This document shows, in pieces, positions 25,411 through 36,153 of a stretch of DNA of 64,000 nt. Where the stretch lies: NCBI RefSeq assembly GCF_028369065.1, contig NZ_JAQNDA010000010.1, positions 1 to 64,000 of the forward strand, written 5' to 3'. A program made the position numbers and the translations under genes. Source of the DNA: Marinobacter sp. SS21 (GTDB lineage Bacteria; Pseudomonadota; Gammaproteobacteria; Pseudomonadales; Oleiphilaceae). Under the pieces are notes generated by a model. The model was not told where the DNA came from. It was given only the letters and a program-made list of their open reading frames with translations, and did not search any database. Within the stretch, counting starts at the first letter, position 1. Each line of letters opens with the position of its first letter.

Positions 25411-26571
25411 TTAGGCGCCGCGCTCTTCCAATACAGCAACGGCGGGCAGTACTTTGCCTTCGACAAACTCGAGGAAGGCGCCGCCGCCCGTGGAAATATA
25501 GGAAATCTTGTCATTCACACCGTACTTATCCACCGCCGCAACGGTGTCGCCACCACCGGCCAGGGAGAAGGCATCACTCTGGGCGATGGCATCCGCCAGC
25601 GCCTTGGTGCCGTTGCCAAACTGGTCGAACTCGAAAACGCCAACCGGACCGTTCCACAGAATGGTCTTGGCGGACTTCAGCAGTTCGGCGAACTGGGCAG
25701 CGGTCTGCGGGCCTACGTCCAAAATCATATCGCCCTCGGCGACCTCGGCGATGGTCTTGGTGGTGGCTTCGGCTGTCTCGGCGAATTCGCTGGCAACCAC
25801 TACGTCGCTCGGTAGTGGGATGTTCACCTTGGCAGCTATGGCCTTGGCGGTGTCGAGCAGATCGTGCTCACACAGGGATTTGCCCACTGGGTGATCTGCC
25901 GCCGCCAGGAAGGTGTTGGCGATGCCGCCACCGACGATCAGCTGGTCACAGATCTGGGACAGGGCATTGAGGACGTCGAGCTTGGTGGACACCTTGGAGC
26001 CGCCAACGATGGCCACCACCGGCTTGGCCGGATTGTCCAGGGCCTTGCCGAGAGCGTCCAGCTCCGCCGCCAGCAGCGGACCGGCACAGGCTTGCGGAGC
26101 GAAACGGGCGACACCATGGGTAGAGGCCTGGGCACGGTGAGCGGTGCCGAAGGCATCCATCACGTAGACATCGCAGAGGGCGGCGTATTGCTTGGACAGG
26201 GTTTCGTCGTCCTTCTTCTCGCCCTCGTTGAAACGGACGTTCTCGAACAGCACCACCTCACCATCGGCCACGTCCACGCCGTCCAGGTAGTCCTGCACCA
26301 GGCGCACGTCCTGCCCCAGCAGACCGGACAGATGCTCGGCCACCGGCTTCATGGAGGAAGCTTCGTCGTAGACGCCCTCTTCCGGACGGCCCAGATGGGA
26401 CATCAGCATAACCTTGGCCCCGGCTTCCTGGGCGGCCTTGATGGTCGGCAGCGAGGCGCGAATGCGGGCGTCACTGGTCACTTTGCCGTCTTTGACGGGT
26501 ACGTTCAGGTCTTCCCGGATCAGTACGCGCTTACCGGCGAGGTCCAGATCGGTCATTTTCTTGATGGCCAT
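25411..26571 (-). CDS. pgk: Phosphoglycerate kinase
   Basis: 386 residues, the usual bacterial length. It transfers phosphate between 1,3-bisphosphoglycerate and ADP in glycolysis and gluconeogenesis. N-terminal substrate-binding segments are clear ([31 protein letters not shown] split around residue 25, SHLGRPEEG near 60). The nucleotide-binding C-terminal domain has [16 protein letters not shown] (about 190) and [16 protein letters not shown] (about 345). It is separated from epd by 207 bases that hold a palindromic element, so it may have its own promoter or be subject to processing there. Confidence 0.96.
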   Translation of the reverse strand: MAIKKMTDLDLAGKRVLIREDLNVPVKDGKVTSDARIRASLPTIKAAQEAGAKVMLMSHLGRPEEGVYDEASSMKPVAEHLSGLLGQDVRLVQDYLDGVDVADGEVVLFENVRFNEGEKKDDETLSKQYAALCDVYVMDAFGTAHRAQASTHGVARFAPQACAGPLLAAELDALGKALDNPAKPVVAIVGGSKVSTKLDVLNALSQICDQLIVGGGIANTFLAAADHPVGKSLCEHDLLDTAKAIAAKVNIPLPSDVVVASEFAETAEATTKTIAEVAEGDMILDVGPQTAAQFAELLKSAKTILWNGPVGVFEFDQFGNGTKALADAIAQSDAFSLAGGGDTVAAVDKYGVNDKISYISTGGGAFLEFVEGKVLPAVAVLEERGA

Positions 26572-26641
26572 AAGGTCGTCTCTTCAACTATGTTCAGTGT
26601 TTACGTCAAATTTCTTGGAAAAGCATGCCGCAACGCCTAAC

Positions 26642-26753
26642 AGCGTGGGCAGGGAGCCCCTTTCCCAGACCGTCTGTGGCCATGGATGGCCACGGACGAG
26701 CGTACATGAATGTACTCGTAGCGTGTCTGGGGAAGAGGCTCCCTGACCGCGCT
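26642..26753. repeat. Palindromic element A (pgk-epd gap)
   Basis: Imperfect arms at 26642-26670 and 26725-26753 match at 25 of 29 positions. The 54-base centre carries GGCCATGGATGGCC and a second dyad GTACATGAATGTAC followed by TCGTAGCGTGTC. The same centre recurs, inverted, in element B (32401-32494) and in part in element C (32585-32769), defining a dispersed family. It encodes no protein. Here it interrupts the tkt-epd-pgk-fba cluster. Confidence 0.8.
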
Positions 26754-26778
26754 AACCACCCAAGATTGAGGGCTATAT

Positions 26779-27807
26779 CTAACTCAATTCCAGCCAGCTT
26801 CGGCTGACATCCAGCATCCGATTGGCAAAGCCCCACTCATTATCAAACCAGCACAGCACCTTCACCATGCGGCCGCCGGTCACCCGGGTCTGGCCACCAT
26901 CCACCACGCCGGAATGGGCGTCGTGGTTGAAATCGGAACTGGCCAGCAACTCATCGGTGTAGCCAAGGATGCCTTTCAAACTCCCCTGCGCCACCTGCTG
27001 GAGCAATTCGTTTACCTCAGCCACGGAGGTTTCCCGGCGCACATTCAACGTCATATCGATGGCGGATACATTGGTCGTTGGCACCCGCATCGCCACGGCG
27101 CTGAAGCGATCCTTCATGTTAGGCAGCAACCGCTCGATACCCCGCGCCAGCCCGGTATCCACCGGCACAATGTTCTGCAAGGCACTGCGGGTGCGGCGCA
27201 GATCGTGGTGGTGGTAGGCGTCGATGACCGGCTGGTCGTTCATGGCCGCATGGATCGTGGTGGTCACCCCCTGCTCCACGCCCAGGGCCTCATCCAGCAC
27301 CCGAATCACCGGGACAATGCAATTGGTGGTACAGGAGGCATTGGAAACAATCTGATCGGCGGAGGTCAGTGAGTCCTCGTTAACCCCGAACACCACCGTT
27401 CTATCGACATCCGCCTCCGCAGGCTGGGAAAACAGCAGGCGCCTGGCGCCCGCATCGAGGTGGGCCTGAGCGGTGGCGCGATCCGAGAACGCGCCGGAGC
27501 ATTCCAGCACCAGATCAATGCCCAGCTCCCGCCAGGGCAGCTCGGCGGGCTCGCGGCAGCTGACGACAGCAATCGGGTCACCGTTGACCAGAAGCCGGTC
27601 CTGAGCCACCGCCACCTCGCCCCGGAACCGGCCGTGGGTGGAATCGTAGCGGGTCAGATGGGCGATGGTGTCGAGGTCCGAGAGCTCATTGATGGCAACC
27701 ACCCGCAAGCGGTCACGAAAGCCGCCCTCGTACAGTGCGCGCAACACGCACTGGCCGATGCGGCCGTAGCCATTAATGGCAACTCGATAGGGCGCCTTGG
27801 CGGACAT
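26779..27807 (-). CDS. epd: Erythrose-4-phosphate dehydrogenase-like GapA-family enzyme
   Basis: 342 residues of the glyceraldehyde-3-phosphate dehydrogenase fold. NAD binding is shown by INGYGRIGQCVLRALYE, the catalytic cysteine by SNASCTTNC (about 158), and the partner region by TTIHAAMNDQPVIDAYHHHDLRRTRS. The MNDQPVIDAYH segment is characteristic of Epd, which makes 4-phosphoerythronate for pyridoxal phosphate synthesis, rather than glycolytic GapA. Gene order tkt-epd-pgk-fba matches that of enterics and pseudomonads. It could also serve as the gluconeogenic GAPDH, as in some relatives. The ATG overlaps the tkt stop by one base. Confidence 0.85.
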   Translation of the reverse strand: MSAKAPYRVAINGYGRIGQCVLRALYEGGFRDRLRVVAINELSDLDTIAHLTRYDSTHGRFRGEVAVAQDRLLVNGDPIAVVSCREPAELPWRELGIDLVLECSGAFSDRATAQAHLDAGARRLLFSQPAEADVDRTVVFGVNEDSLTSADQIVSNASCTTNCIVPVIRVLDEALGVEQGVTTTIHAAMNDQPVIDAYHHHDLRRTRSALQNIVPVDTGLARGIERLLPNMKDRFSAVAMRVPTTNVSAIDMTLNVRRETSVAEVNELLQQVAQGSLKGILGYTDELLASSDFNHDAHSGVVDGGQTRVTGGRMVKVLCWFDNEWGFANRMLDVSRSWLELS

Positions 27808-29807
27808 CAGTCTTCCAGCAGCTCCCGGGCCACCGCCAATACGTTGTCCACGGTGAAGCCGAATTCCTTGAACAGTTCACCGGCCGGCGCCGACTCACCA
27901 AAGGTGCTCATGCCCACGACACGGCCATCGAGGCCCACGTACTTGTACCAGTAGTCTTCGATGGCGGCTTCGATGGCGATGCGGTTGGACACCTCCAACG
28001 GCAGCACCTGCTGCTTGTAGTCGGCGCTTTGGGCGTCAAACACGTCGGTGGACGGCATGGAGACCACCCGCACCTGGCGGCCGTCCTCTCGCAGAACCGC
28101 CGCCGCGTCCTGGGCCAGGCCCACTTCGGAACCGGTGGCAATCAGGATCAGTTCCGGCGTGCCGTCGCTGTCAGACAACACATAACCGCCCTTGGCCACA
28201 TTCGCCAGCTGCTGATCGTCCCGAGCCTGATGCGGCAGTCCCTGGCGGGAGAACACCATCGCCGTCGGACCGTCTTTGCGCTCGATCGCCGTCTTCCAGG
28301 CCACCGCTGACTCAACCGCATCCGCCGGACGCCAGGTGCTCATGTTCGGGGTGGTCCGCAGGCTGGCCAGCTGTTCGATGGGCTGGTGGGTCGGACCGTC
28401 TTCGCCCAGACCGATGGAATCGTGGGTGAACACAAAGATGGAACGCTGCTTCATCAGCGCCGCCATGCGCACCGCGTTGCGCGCGTATTCCATGAAGATC
28501 AGGAAAGTGGCACCGTAAGGCACGAAGCCGCCATGCAGGGCGATGCCGTTCATGATGGCGGACATGCCGAATTCGCGCACACCGTAATAAATGTAGTTAC
28601 CGCTGGCGTCGTCCCGGGTCAGGCCCTTGCTGCCTTCCCAGATGGTCAGGTTGGAACCGGCCAGGTCGGCGGAACCGCCCATGAATTCCGGCAGCAACGG
28701 ACCGTAGGCGTTGAGGGCGTTCTGGGACGCCTTGCGGCTGGCGATGGTGTCGCCCTTGTCCTGACATTGGCGAATGTAGGCGTCGGCCTTGTCGGCGAAA
28801 TCCGCCGGCAGGTCTCCGGCCATGCGACGTTTGAACTCAGCGGCCAGTTCCGGCTCGGCCTTTTCATAGGCGGCAAAGGTCTCGTTCCAGGCCTGCTCGG
28901 CTGCCCCGCCTTTCTCACGGCCGTCCCAGCCAGCATAGATGTCGTCCGGCACTTCGAACGGGCCGTGATGCCAGCCCAGGTTCTCCCGGGCCAGGGCGAT
29001 CTCGTCATCCCCCAACGGCGCGCCGTGGCAGCTTTCCGTGCCCTGCTTGTTGGGCGAGCCGAATCCGATGATGGTCTTGCAGCAGATCAGGGTCGGCTGA
29101 TCGGTATTGGCGCGGGCCTGCTCGATGGCCTGCCGAACCGCCTCGGCGTCGTGGCCGTCCACCGCCGGAATGACTTGCCAGCCGTAGGACTCAAACCGCT
29201 GCGGGGTGTTATCGGTGAACCAGCCGTCCACTTCACCGTCGATGGAGATGCCGTTGTCGTCGTAGAAGAACACCAGCTTGCCCAAGCCCAGGGTACCGGC
29301 CAGGGAGCACACCTCATGGGAGATGCCTTCCATCAGACAGCCATCACCCAGGAAGGCGTAAGTGTAATGATCCACGATGTTGTGGCCAGGACGGTTGAAC
29401 TGAGCCGCCAACGCCTTTTCCGCCAGGGCAAAACCAACCGCGTTGGCGATGCCCTGGCCGAGTGGGCCAGTGGTGGTTTCAACGCCAGGCGTATATCCGA
29501 ACTCCGGGTGGCCCGGGGTTTTGGAGTGCAGCTGACGGAAGTTCTGCAAGTCGTCGATGGAAACGTCGTAACCGCTCAGGTGCAGCAGGGAATAGACCAG
29601 CATGGAGCCATGGCCGTTGGACATGACAAAGCGGTCACGGTTGATCCACTCCGGGTTGGCCGGGTTGTGGCTCAGGTACTCATTCCACAGCACCTCGGCG
29701 ATATCCGCCATACCCATGGGCGCGCCCGGGTGGCCGGATTTGGCTTTCTGCACCGCATCCATGCTCAGCGCGCGAATGGCGTTGGCGAGATCTTTGCGAG
29801 ACGGCAT
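27807..29807 (-). CDS. tkt: Transketolase
   Basis: 666 residues, full length for the thiamine-diphosphate enzyme that moves two-carbon units in the non-oxidative pentose phosphate pathway. Visible are the N-terminal [18 protein letters not shown], the ThDP motif [18 protein letters not shown] (about 155), and the pyrimidine-binding [17 protein letters not shown] (about 460). It is first gene of the tkt-epd-pgk-fba run and overlaps epd by one base. The 227-base gap to the divergent SahR-like gene contains the palindrome at 29973-29992, which could also influence this promoter. Confidence 0.96.
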   Translation of the reverse strand: MPSRKDLANAIRALSMDAVQKAKSGHPGAPMGMADIAEVLWNEYLSHNPANPEWINRDRFVMSNGHGSMLVYSLLHLSGYDVSIDDLQNFRQLHSKTPGHPEFGYTPGVETTTGPLGQGIANAVGFALAEKALAAQFNRPGHNIVDHYTYAFLGDGCLMEGISHEVCSLAGTLGLGKLVFFYDDNGISIDGEVDGWFTDNTPQRFESYGWQVIPAVDGHDAEAVRQAIEQARANTDQPTLICCKTIIGFGSPNKQGTESCHGAPLGDDEIALARENLGWHHGPFEVPDDIYAGWDGREKGGAAEQAWNETFAAYEKAEPELAAEFKRRMAGDLPADFADKADAYIRQCQDKGDTIASRKASQNALNAYGPLLPEFMGGSADLAGSNLTIWEGSKGLTRDDASGNYIYYGVREFGMSAIMNGIALHGGFVPYGATFLIFMEYARNAVRMAALMKQRSIFVFTHDSIGLGEDGPTHQPIEQLASLRTTPNMSTWRPADAVESAVAWKTAIERKDGPTAMVFSRQGLPHQARDDQQLANVAKGGYVLSDSDGTPELILIATGSEVGLAQDAAAVLREDGRQVRVVSMPSTDVFDAQSADYKQQVLPLEVSNRIAIEAAIEDYWYKYVGLDGRVVGMSTFGESAPAGELFKEFGFTVDNVLAVARELLED

Positions 29808-29972
29808 TGACTGTTCTCCACTGACTTTAAAATGAGTAAGAAAAAAATAGGCGCGTATTTTCGCCGATTACTAGGCGCGGGGGCAAATCGGAAAACCGAG
29901 AGACGCCAGGCCAGGCCCTTGCGGTTGTCAATTCGACCGATTCGCGCACATCTTCGCGCACACAGGAAATCT

Positions 29973-29992
29973 ATATCAATATTTTTTGATAT
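29973..29992. promoter_or_regulatory. Predicted SahR operator between tkt and sahR
   Basis: ATATCAATATTTTTTGATAT is a near-perfect palindrome: ATATCAA, six bases, TTGATAT. The same sequence, differing only in the central spacer, precedes metK at 31065-31084. It lies just upstream of the -35 of the predicted sahR promoter. A shared operator for an ArsR-family regulator and its target is the simplest reading. Confidence 0.75.
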
Positions 29993-29997
29993 GGCCA

Positions 29998-30026
29998 TTG
30001 CCTGACCGCTTCTGCCGGTCTACACT
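29998..30026 (+). promoter_or_regulatory. Predicted sahR promoter
   Basis: TTGCCT (29998-30003) and TACACT (30021-30026) are spaced by 17 bases. A start about seven bases downstream would fall almost on the ATG at 30035. No Shine-Dalgarno sequence is present, so the mRNA may be leaderless. Confidence 0.5.
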
Positions 30027-30034
30027 CCTCTCCC

Positions 30035-31042
30035 ATGACCTCAATAGCGACAATCCCAAACATGGCGACACCGGCCACCATCGACACTCTTGCGCCCATT
30101 TACAAGGCCTGCGGCGATGCGCTGCGCCTGGAAATTTTGCGAGTGCTGCGCCGGGACACCTTTGGGGTACTGGAGCTGAGCCAGCTGTTCGATATGCGCC
30201 AGTCCGGCATGAGCCATCACCTCAAGGTCATGAACAAGGCCGGACTGCTGGAGCCCCAGCGGGAAGGCAATGCAATCTTCTACCGTCGCCCCTTGCACCT
30301 GGACAGCGACACCCTGACTGACCGGACCATCCGCCAGATCTTCGAGACGGTGGATCTGGTCCCCCTACCTCAGCCCCTGCAGGACAGGATTGAGGCAATC
30401 CGGGACCAACGTGCCGAGCAATCCCAGGCCTTTTTTTCCCGGCACGCCGAACAGTTCCGTGAACAACAAGAGCTGATTGCGGCCTTTGAACTGTACGCCG
30501 AGCCCACCGCGGAACTGGTGCGCCAGCGGGCGGCGCGACAGAACTGGCGCATTGCCCTGGAAATTGGCCCCGGAGAAGGCGGCTTTCTCCCGATGCTGTC
30601 GGAAACTTTCGAGCACGTGGTGGCCTTGGACAACTCCCGGGACATGCTCGCCAAGGCAACGCGAACCTGCATCGACGAGCACCTCAACAATGTGGACCTG
30701 ATTGAAGGTGTCACCGACACCCTGCTGGCCAGAGGCGATGCGTTCGATCTGGTGGTGGCCAACATGGTTCTGCACCATGTGCCGAGCCCAGCGGACATCT
30801 TTCTCGATGCGGCGGCGCTGATGAATGCGGACGGCTGCTTTGTGATCAGTGACCTGTGCAGCCACGACCAGGACTGGGCCAAGCACAACTGTGGCGATCT
30901 GTGGCTGGGCTTTGAGCCGGAAGAGCTCACTGCCTGGGCCGAAGACGCCGGACTGACTTGCGGAGAGTCCCTGTTTATCGGGTTGCGCAATGGCTTCCAG
31001 ATTCAAGTACGGGAGTTCTGGAAATCGACCGGCTCCAGTTAA
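30035..31042 (+). CDS. sahR: SahR-like ArsR regulator with methyltransferase-type sensor domain
   Basis: 335 residues. The N-terminal ArsR winged helix (about 20-95) has ACGDALRLEILRVLRRDTFGVLELSQLFDMRQSGMSHHLKVMNKAGLL split across its helices. The C-terminal class I SAM-methyltransferase fold (about 150-330) shows ALEIGPGEGGFLPML as motif I and VVANMVLHHVPSP. This architecture is that of SahR, which senses S-adenosylhomocysteine and represses methionine-cycle genes in proteobacteria. Its neighbours metK, ahcY and metF are the expected regulon, and identical palindromes precede sahR and metK. The start is uncertain: ATG 30035 and ATG 30062 both lack a ribosome site. Confidence 0.82.
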   Translation: MTSIATIPNMATPATIDTLAPIYKACGDALRLEILRVLRRDTFGVLELSQLFDMRQSGMSHHLKVMNKAGLLEPQREGNAIFYRRPLHLDSDTLTDRTIRQIFETVDLVPLPQPLQDRIEAIRDQRAEQSQAFFSRHAEQFREQQELIAAFELYAEPTAELVRQRAARQNWRIALEIGPGEGGFLPMLSETFEHVVALDNSRDMLAKATRTCIDEHLNNVDLIEGVTDTLLARGDAFDLVVANMVLHHVPSPADIFLDAAALMNADGCFVISDLCSHDQDWAKHNCGDLWLGFEPEELTAWAEDAGLTCGESLFIGLRNGFQIQVREFWKSTGSS

Positions 31043-31064
31043 AAAAACCGAACCTTTTTTAACC

Positions 31065-31084
31065 ATATCAATTTTTTTTGATAT
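31065..31084. promoter_or_regulatory. Predicted SahR operator before metK
   Basis: ATATCAATTTTTTTTGATAT repeats the palindrome at 29973-29992 with only the middle changed. It sits 84 bases before the metK start. A -10-like TACAAT overlaps and follows its right arm (31084-31089), so a bound regulator would block the promoter. Confidence 0.78.
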
Positions 31085-31167
31085 ACAATCACCAACCCAT
31101 AACCCATTGGATTCCGGTGGCAACGACAGCCGACCGACGCGTAACCGCTCATACAGGAGCCAAAACT

Positions 31168-32358
<1,191 letters not shown>

Positions 32359-32373
32359 AAACGATTACCCAGC

Positions 32374-32396
32374 CCGCCACCTTATTGGGGTGGCGG
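32374..32396 (+). terminator. Hairpin after metK
   Basis: CCGCCACC (32374-32381) pairs perfectly with GGTGGCGG (32389-32396) around seven bases, 16 bases after the metK stop. No T-run follows, because palindromic element B begins at once. Termination is plausible but unproven. Confidence 0.5.
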
Positions 32397-32400
32397 CGCT

Positions 32401-32494
32401 GAGGTAAGGCCTTTGCGGACACGCTGCGGGTACATCCCTGTACGCTTATTTCCGGCCATCCATGGCCTCCAATAGTCCGCAAAGGCCTTACCTC
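32401..32494. repeat. Palindromic element B (after metK)
   Basis: Perfect 20-bp arms (32401-32420 and 32475-32494, GAGGTAAGGCCTTTGCGGAC) enclose 54 bases. Read in reverse complement, the centre has GGAGGCCATGGATGGCCGG, then AGCGTACAGGGATGTAC and CGCAGCGTGTC, matching element A. Partial arm matching continues a few bases outside. Together with element C it occupies most of the 477-base metK-ahcY gap. The stretch between B and C (32495-32584) shows nothing else I can name. Confidence 0.85.
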
Positions 32495-32584
32495 ACCACC
32501 GCTTTCCACAGCGGAGACAGCTTCTCCAAACTCATTTTTACGTTTGGAATGCTGTTAGACAGCCATCACCAAAAGTTCGATCGA

Positions 32585-32769
32585 GGTGGTGGGGGATACC
32601 TGCCCCGGAATGTCGGAGGCCAGGGATGGCCGGAGTCAAGCGCACATGGGTGAGGCAAGCGCTTACAAAGCATCGCTTTGTGCGCAGCCGAACGGCGGCA
32701 ATCTATGATTGCCGACTGGACCCCGCAGGGGTGCTTGTAGCGGTTCCGGGGCAGGTATCCCCCACCACC
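32585..32769. repeat. Palindromic element C (before ahcY)
   Basis: Perfect 26-bp arms (32585-32610 and 32744-32769, beginning GGTGGTGGGGGATACC) enclose 133 bases. The left part of the centre matches element B in GGAGGCCAGGGATGGCCGGA and AGCGCACATGGGTG. The family sequence then breaks and resumes near 32731 as GTGCTTGTAGCG. The extra middle segment of about 75-80 bases holds its own small hairpins, such as GGCAATC-TAT-GATTGCC. The right arm ends 66 bases before the ahcY start. Confidence 0.82.
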
Positions 32770-32835
32770 GAAACACCCAGACTTGAGGCAATGGAGAACG
32801 CACTCCAACGCCAAAGACACTGACAGGAGAACACC

Positions 32836-34230
32836 ATGAGCACTCCGGCAGAACAACTGAACGCCAACCAGGATTACAAAGTCCGCGACATTTCCCTCGC
32901 CGACTACGGCCGCAAGGAAATCCAGATTGCCGAAGGCGAGATGCCGGCTCTAATGGCCCTGCGCAACAAATACAAAAGTGAGCAGCCGCTGAAAGGCGCC
33001 AACATCCTGGGCTGCATCCACATGACCATCCAGACCGCCGTACTGATCGAAACCCTGGTGGAACTGGGCGCCAACGTGCGCTGGTCCTCCTGCAACATCT
33101 TCTCCACCCAAGACCACGCCGCCGCCGCGATCGCGGCCCAGGGCATTCCGGTCTTCGCCTGGAAGGGCGAAACCGAGGAAGAATACGAATGGTGTCTGGA
33201 ACGTACCGTCGGCGCCGACGTTGACGGCTGGGAACCCAACATGATCCTGGACGACGGCGGCGACCTCACCGCCCTGCTCCACGACAAATACCAGACCATC
33301 CTGGCCAACTGCCACGGTGTTACCGAAGAAACCACCACCGGCGTTCACCGCCTGCAGGAGATGCTCCGCGAGGGCACACTGAAAGTGCCGGCGATCAACG
33401 TCAACGACGCCGTTACCAAGTCCAAGAACGACAACAAGTACGGCTGCCGTCACAGCCTCAACGACGCCATCAAGCGCGGCACCGACCACCTGATGGCCGG
33501 CAAGAAGGCACTGGTGATCGGCTATGGTGATGTGGGCAAGGGCTCCGCTGCCTCCCTGCGTCAGGAAGGCATGATTGTTAAGGTCACGGAGGCCGACCCG
33601 ATCTGCGCCATGCAGGCGTGCATGGACGGCTTCGAAGTGGTGTCACCGTACATTGACGGCGTCAACACCGGCACCGAAACCGGGGTGAACAGGGACTTGC
33701 TGGGCACCACCGACCTGCTGGTCACCACCACCGGCAACTTCAACGTCTGTGACGACAACATGCTCAAGGCCCTGAAGTCCGGCGCCGTGGTGTGCAACAT
33801 CGGCCACTTCGACAACGAAATCGACACCGCCTTCATGCGCAAGAACTGGGAGTGGGAAGAGGTCAAACCGCAGGTACACATCGTCTACCGCGACAAGGCC
33901 AGCAACGACCATCTGATCCTGCTGTCCGAAGGTCGCCTGGTGAACCTGGGCAACGCCACCGGTCACCCGTCACGGATCATGGATGGCTCCTTCGCCAACC
34001 AGGTGCTGGCGCAGATGTACCTGTTCGAGCGCAAGTTTGCCGACCTGCCGGAGGACGCCAAGGCCAAGGGCGTCTATGTTCAAGTACTGCCCAAGCAGCT
34101 GGATGAAGAAGTGGCCCGGGCGATGGTGGAAGGCTTTGGTGGCGTGATCACCAAACTGACCCCGGAGCAAGCCAAATACATCGGTGTACCGGTTGAAGGC
34201 CCGTACAAGCCGGAAAGCTACAAGTACTGA
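32836..34230 (+). CDS. ahcY: S-adenosylhomocysteine hydrolase
   Basis: 464 residues. It splits S-adenosylhomocysteine into adenosine and homocysteine, removing the product inhibitor of methyltransferases. Seen are [15 protein letters not shown] (about 56), [16 protein letters not shown] (about 80), the NAD-binding [19 protein letters not shown] (about 223) and the C-terminal KPESYKY tail that completes the partner's NAD site. It contains the long insert region near [11 protein letters not shown], found in bacterial forms. ATG follows AGGAGA. metF lies 22 bases downstream and is probably co-transcribed. I see no SAH riboswitch upstream. Confidence 0.97.
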   Translation: MSTPAEQLNANQDYKVRDISLADYGRKEIQIAEGEMPALMALRNKYKSEQPLKGANILGCIHMTIQTAVLIETLVELGANVRWSSCNIFSTQDHAAAAIAAQGIPVFAWKGETEEEYEWCLERTVGADVDGWEPNMILDDGGDLTALLHDKYQTILANCHGVTEETTTGVHRLQEMLREGTLKVPAINVNDAVTKSKNDNKYGCRHSLNDAIKRGTDHLMAGKKALVIGYGDVGKGSAASLRQEGMIVKVTEADPICAMQACMDGFEVVSPYIDGVNTGTETGVNRDLLGTTDLLVTTTGNFNVCDDNMLKALKSGAVVCNIGHFDNEIDTAFMRKNWEWEEVKPQVHIVYRDKASNDHLILLSEGRLVNLGNATGHPSRIMDGSFANQVLAQMYLFERKFADLPEDAKAKGVYVQVLPKQLDEEVARAMVEGFGGVITKLTPEQAKYIGVPVEGPYKPESYKY

Positions 34231-34252
34231 TTGCTGACCCCGGAGACGTAAC

Positions 34253-35122
34253 ATGCAGTCCCAAAAACAGTTCAAACGCCGATTCAGTTTCGAGTTCTTC
34301 CCGCCGAAGACCGAGCAGGGCAAGGAAAAACTTCAGGCGGTCCGTGACCGCCTGGCCGCCGTGAACCCGGACTTTTTCTCGGTCACCTTCGGTGCCGGCG
34401 GTTCCACCCGCGACCGCACCCTGGAAACCGTCGTCAACCTGCACCAGCAGGGCATCTCCACCGCGCCGCACCTGTCCTGCGTGGGTGGCACCCGGGAGAG
34501 CGTTGCCGAGCTGCTGGACCTGTACCGCGATAACGGTATCAACCGCATTGTCGCGTTACGAGGCGACCTGCCCTCAGGCATGGGCGCGGCCGGCGAGCTG
34601 CGCTACGCCAACGAGCTGGTCAGCTTCATCCGTGAGCACAGTGGCGATGCCTTCAACATTGAGGTGGCGGCCTATCCGGAATTCCATCCCCAGGCCCGCA
34701 ACGCCGAGGAAGACCTGAAGAACTTCGCCCGCAAGGTTGAGGCTGGGGCCAACAGTGCCATTACCCAGTACTTCTTCAATGCGGACAGCTATTTCTACTT
34801 CATCGACCGGCTGGAGCAGCTGGGGGTCACCATTCCGGTGGTTCCGGGCATCATGCCCATCGTCAACTTCTCCAATCTGGTGCGTTTCTCCGAGATGTGC
34901 GGCGCTGAAATTCCCCGCTGGATTCGCAAACAGCTGGAAGCGTACGGTGACGACTCCGCCAGCATTCGCAAATTCGGCGAAGAAGTGGTGACCGAGATGT
35001 GCCAGAAACTGCTGGCTGCCGGCGCTCCCGGCTTGCACTTCTACACCCTCAACCAGGCCGAACCCAGCATCAACATCTGGCAGAACCTGGGCATTGATCA
35101 AGGCGAAAAAATCGCCTTCTGA
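34253..35122 (+). CDS. metF: 5,10-methylenetetrahydrofolate reductase
   Basis: 289 residues, a TIM-barrel flavoprotein that makes 5-methyltetrahydrofolate for remethylation of homocysteine. FSFEFFPPKTEQG contains the conserved catalytic Glu, VTFGAGGSTRD and HLSCVGGTRESV follow, and IVALRGDLPSG is the FAD-binding region. With sahR, metK and ahcY it completes a methionine-cycle group, lacking only methionine synthase. The last codons fall in a GGCGA-AAAAA-TCGCC hairpin. Confidence 0.96.
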   Translation: MQSQKQFKRRFSFEFFPPKTEQGKEKLQAVRDRLAAVNPDFFSVTFGAGGSTRDRTLETVVNLHQQGISTAPHLSCVGGTRESVAELLDLYRDNGINRIVALRGDLPSGMGAAGELRYANELVSFIREHSGDAFNIEVAAYPEFHPQARNAEEDLKNFARKVEAGANSAITQYFFNADSYFYFIDRLEQLGVTIPVVPGIMPIVNFSNLVRFSEMCGAEIPRWIRKQLEAYGDDSASIRKFGEEVVTEMCQKLLAAGAPGLHFYTLNQAEPSINIWQNLGIDQGEKIAF

Positions 35123-35131
35123 TCACCTTCC

Positions 35132-35159
35132 ACCGGCTGGCCACCCCGGGACAGCCGGT
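35132..35159 (+). terminator. Hairpin after metF
   Basis: ACCGGCTG (35132-35139) pairs with CAGCCGGT (35152-35159) around 12 bases, ten bases after the metF stop, followed by CCCTCTCTCTC rather than a T-run. A weak terminator candidate. Confidence 0.4.
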
Positions 35160-35302
35160 CCCTCTCTCTCCCGACACAGCCGCTGTGCCCGCTCACCAAG
35201 ACCTTGGTTTCCCGTCACCCTTGCTCCCGTAGTCTAGACTGAAAACGACGCACCTATTCTGTAGACCCCTCAGGGTCCAGACGAGTAAGACGAGGAGCCC
35301 CC

Positions 35303-36052
35303 ATGATGAACAATTGGCTGAAAGCACTCACCGCGTCTGCCCTAATCGTGGCAGCGGGCAACACCCAGGCGGAGACCCTGCGAGTGGTTACCGACCCGAG
35401 TTTCGTGCCGTTCGAAATGATGGATCAGGATACCGGCGAGATGATCGGGTTCGATATGGAGATCCTCGCGGAGGTCGCCAAACGCGCCGGTTTTGATTAC
35501 GCGCTGCAAACCATGGATTTCAACGGCATCATCCCGGCCCTGCAAACCGGCAACGTGGACATTGCCATCGCAGGCATTACCATCACTGAGGAACGGGAAC
35601 AGATCGTCGACTTCTCCGACCCTTATTACGACTCCGGCCTGCGTATTCTGGTGCGGGAAAGCAACGATGATGTAAATGAACTGAAAGATCTGGAAGGCGC
35701 CAAGATCGGCACCAAGATCGGCAGCACCAGCTACGACTTTCTGGTATCCAACCTGGCAGACAACGACGGCGTCACGCCGTATCCCGGCAGCTCCGACATG
35801 TACATGGCGCTGATGTCCCGTGCAGTGGATGCGGTGTTCTACGACGCCCCCAACGTCGGCTACTTTGCTCGAACCCGGGGCGAAGGCCGGGTCAAAACCA
35901 TCGGCCCCCTCTACGAAGGCCAGCAGTATGGCATTGCCCTCAAACAGGGCAGCGAGTGGCTGGACAAGGTCAATGAGGCACTCGCCAGCATCAAGGCAGA
36001 TGGTACCTACAAAGCCATCTATGAGAAGTGGTTCGGCCCGATGCCGGAATAA
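35303..36052 (+). CDS. Polar amino acid ABC transporter substrate-binding protein
   Basis: 249 residues. A signal peptide (1-23, ending TQA) precedes a type 3 solute-binding domain: LRVVTDPSFVPFEMMDQDTGEMIGFDMEI split near residue 30, GIIPALQTGNVDIAIAGITITEER (about 75), and a C-terminal NEALASIKADGTYKAIYEKWFG. This matches the GlnH/glutamine-glutamate-type family; exact amino acid specificity cannot be read from sequence. ATG follows GAGGAG. It is first of three genes with permease and ATPase. Confidence 0.92.
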   Translation: MMNNWLKALTASALIVAAGNTQAETLRVVTDPSFVPFEMMDQDTGEMIGFDMEILAEVAKRAGFDYALQTMDFNGIIPALQTGNVDIAIAGITITEEREQIVDFSDPYYDSGLRILVRESNDDVNELKDLEGAKIGTKIGSTSYDFLVSNLADNDGVTPYPGSSDMYMALMSRAVDAVFYDAPNVGYFARTRGEGRVKTIGPLYEGQQYGIALKQGSEWLDKVNEALASIKADGTYKAIYEKWFGPMPE

Positions 36053-36153
36053 CGGCCAGCGCTTGAGCGCCGGAGGCACAAGCGGCGGGCCAGGTCACCC
36101 AACCACTCGCCAAGCCGGCGCCACCACACCATCGGCCCTGGGAGAGACCACTC

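Noticed and set aside
26779-27807. Glycolytic gapA
   Set aside because: The MNDQPVIDAYH region and position between tkt and pgk fit epd better, although dual function remains possible.
28386-29810. Long plus-strand open frame opposite tkt
   Set aside because: Antisense shadow of transketolase; no recognisable motif and no ribosome site.
32359-32835. SAH riboswitch upstream of ahcY
   Set aside because: The region is filled by palindromic elements B and C; I could not find the conserved SAH-riboswitch core. Control by SahR is more likely for this group.
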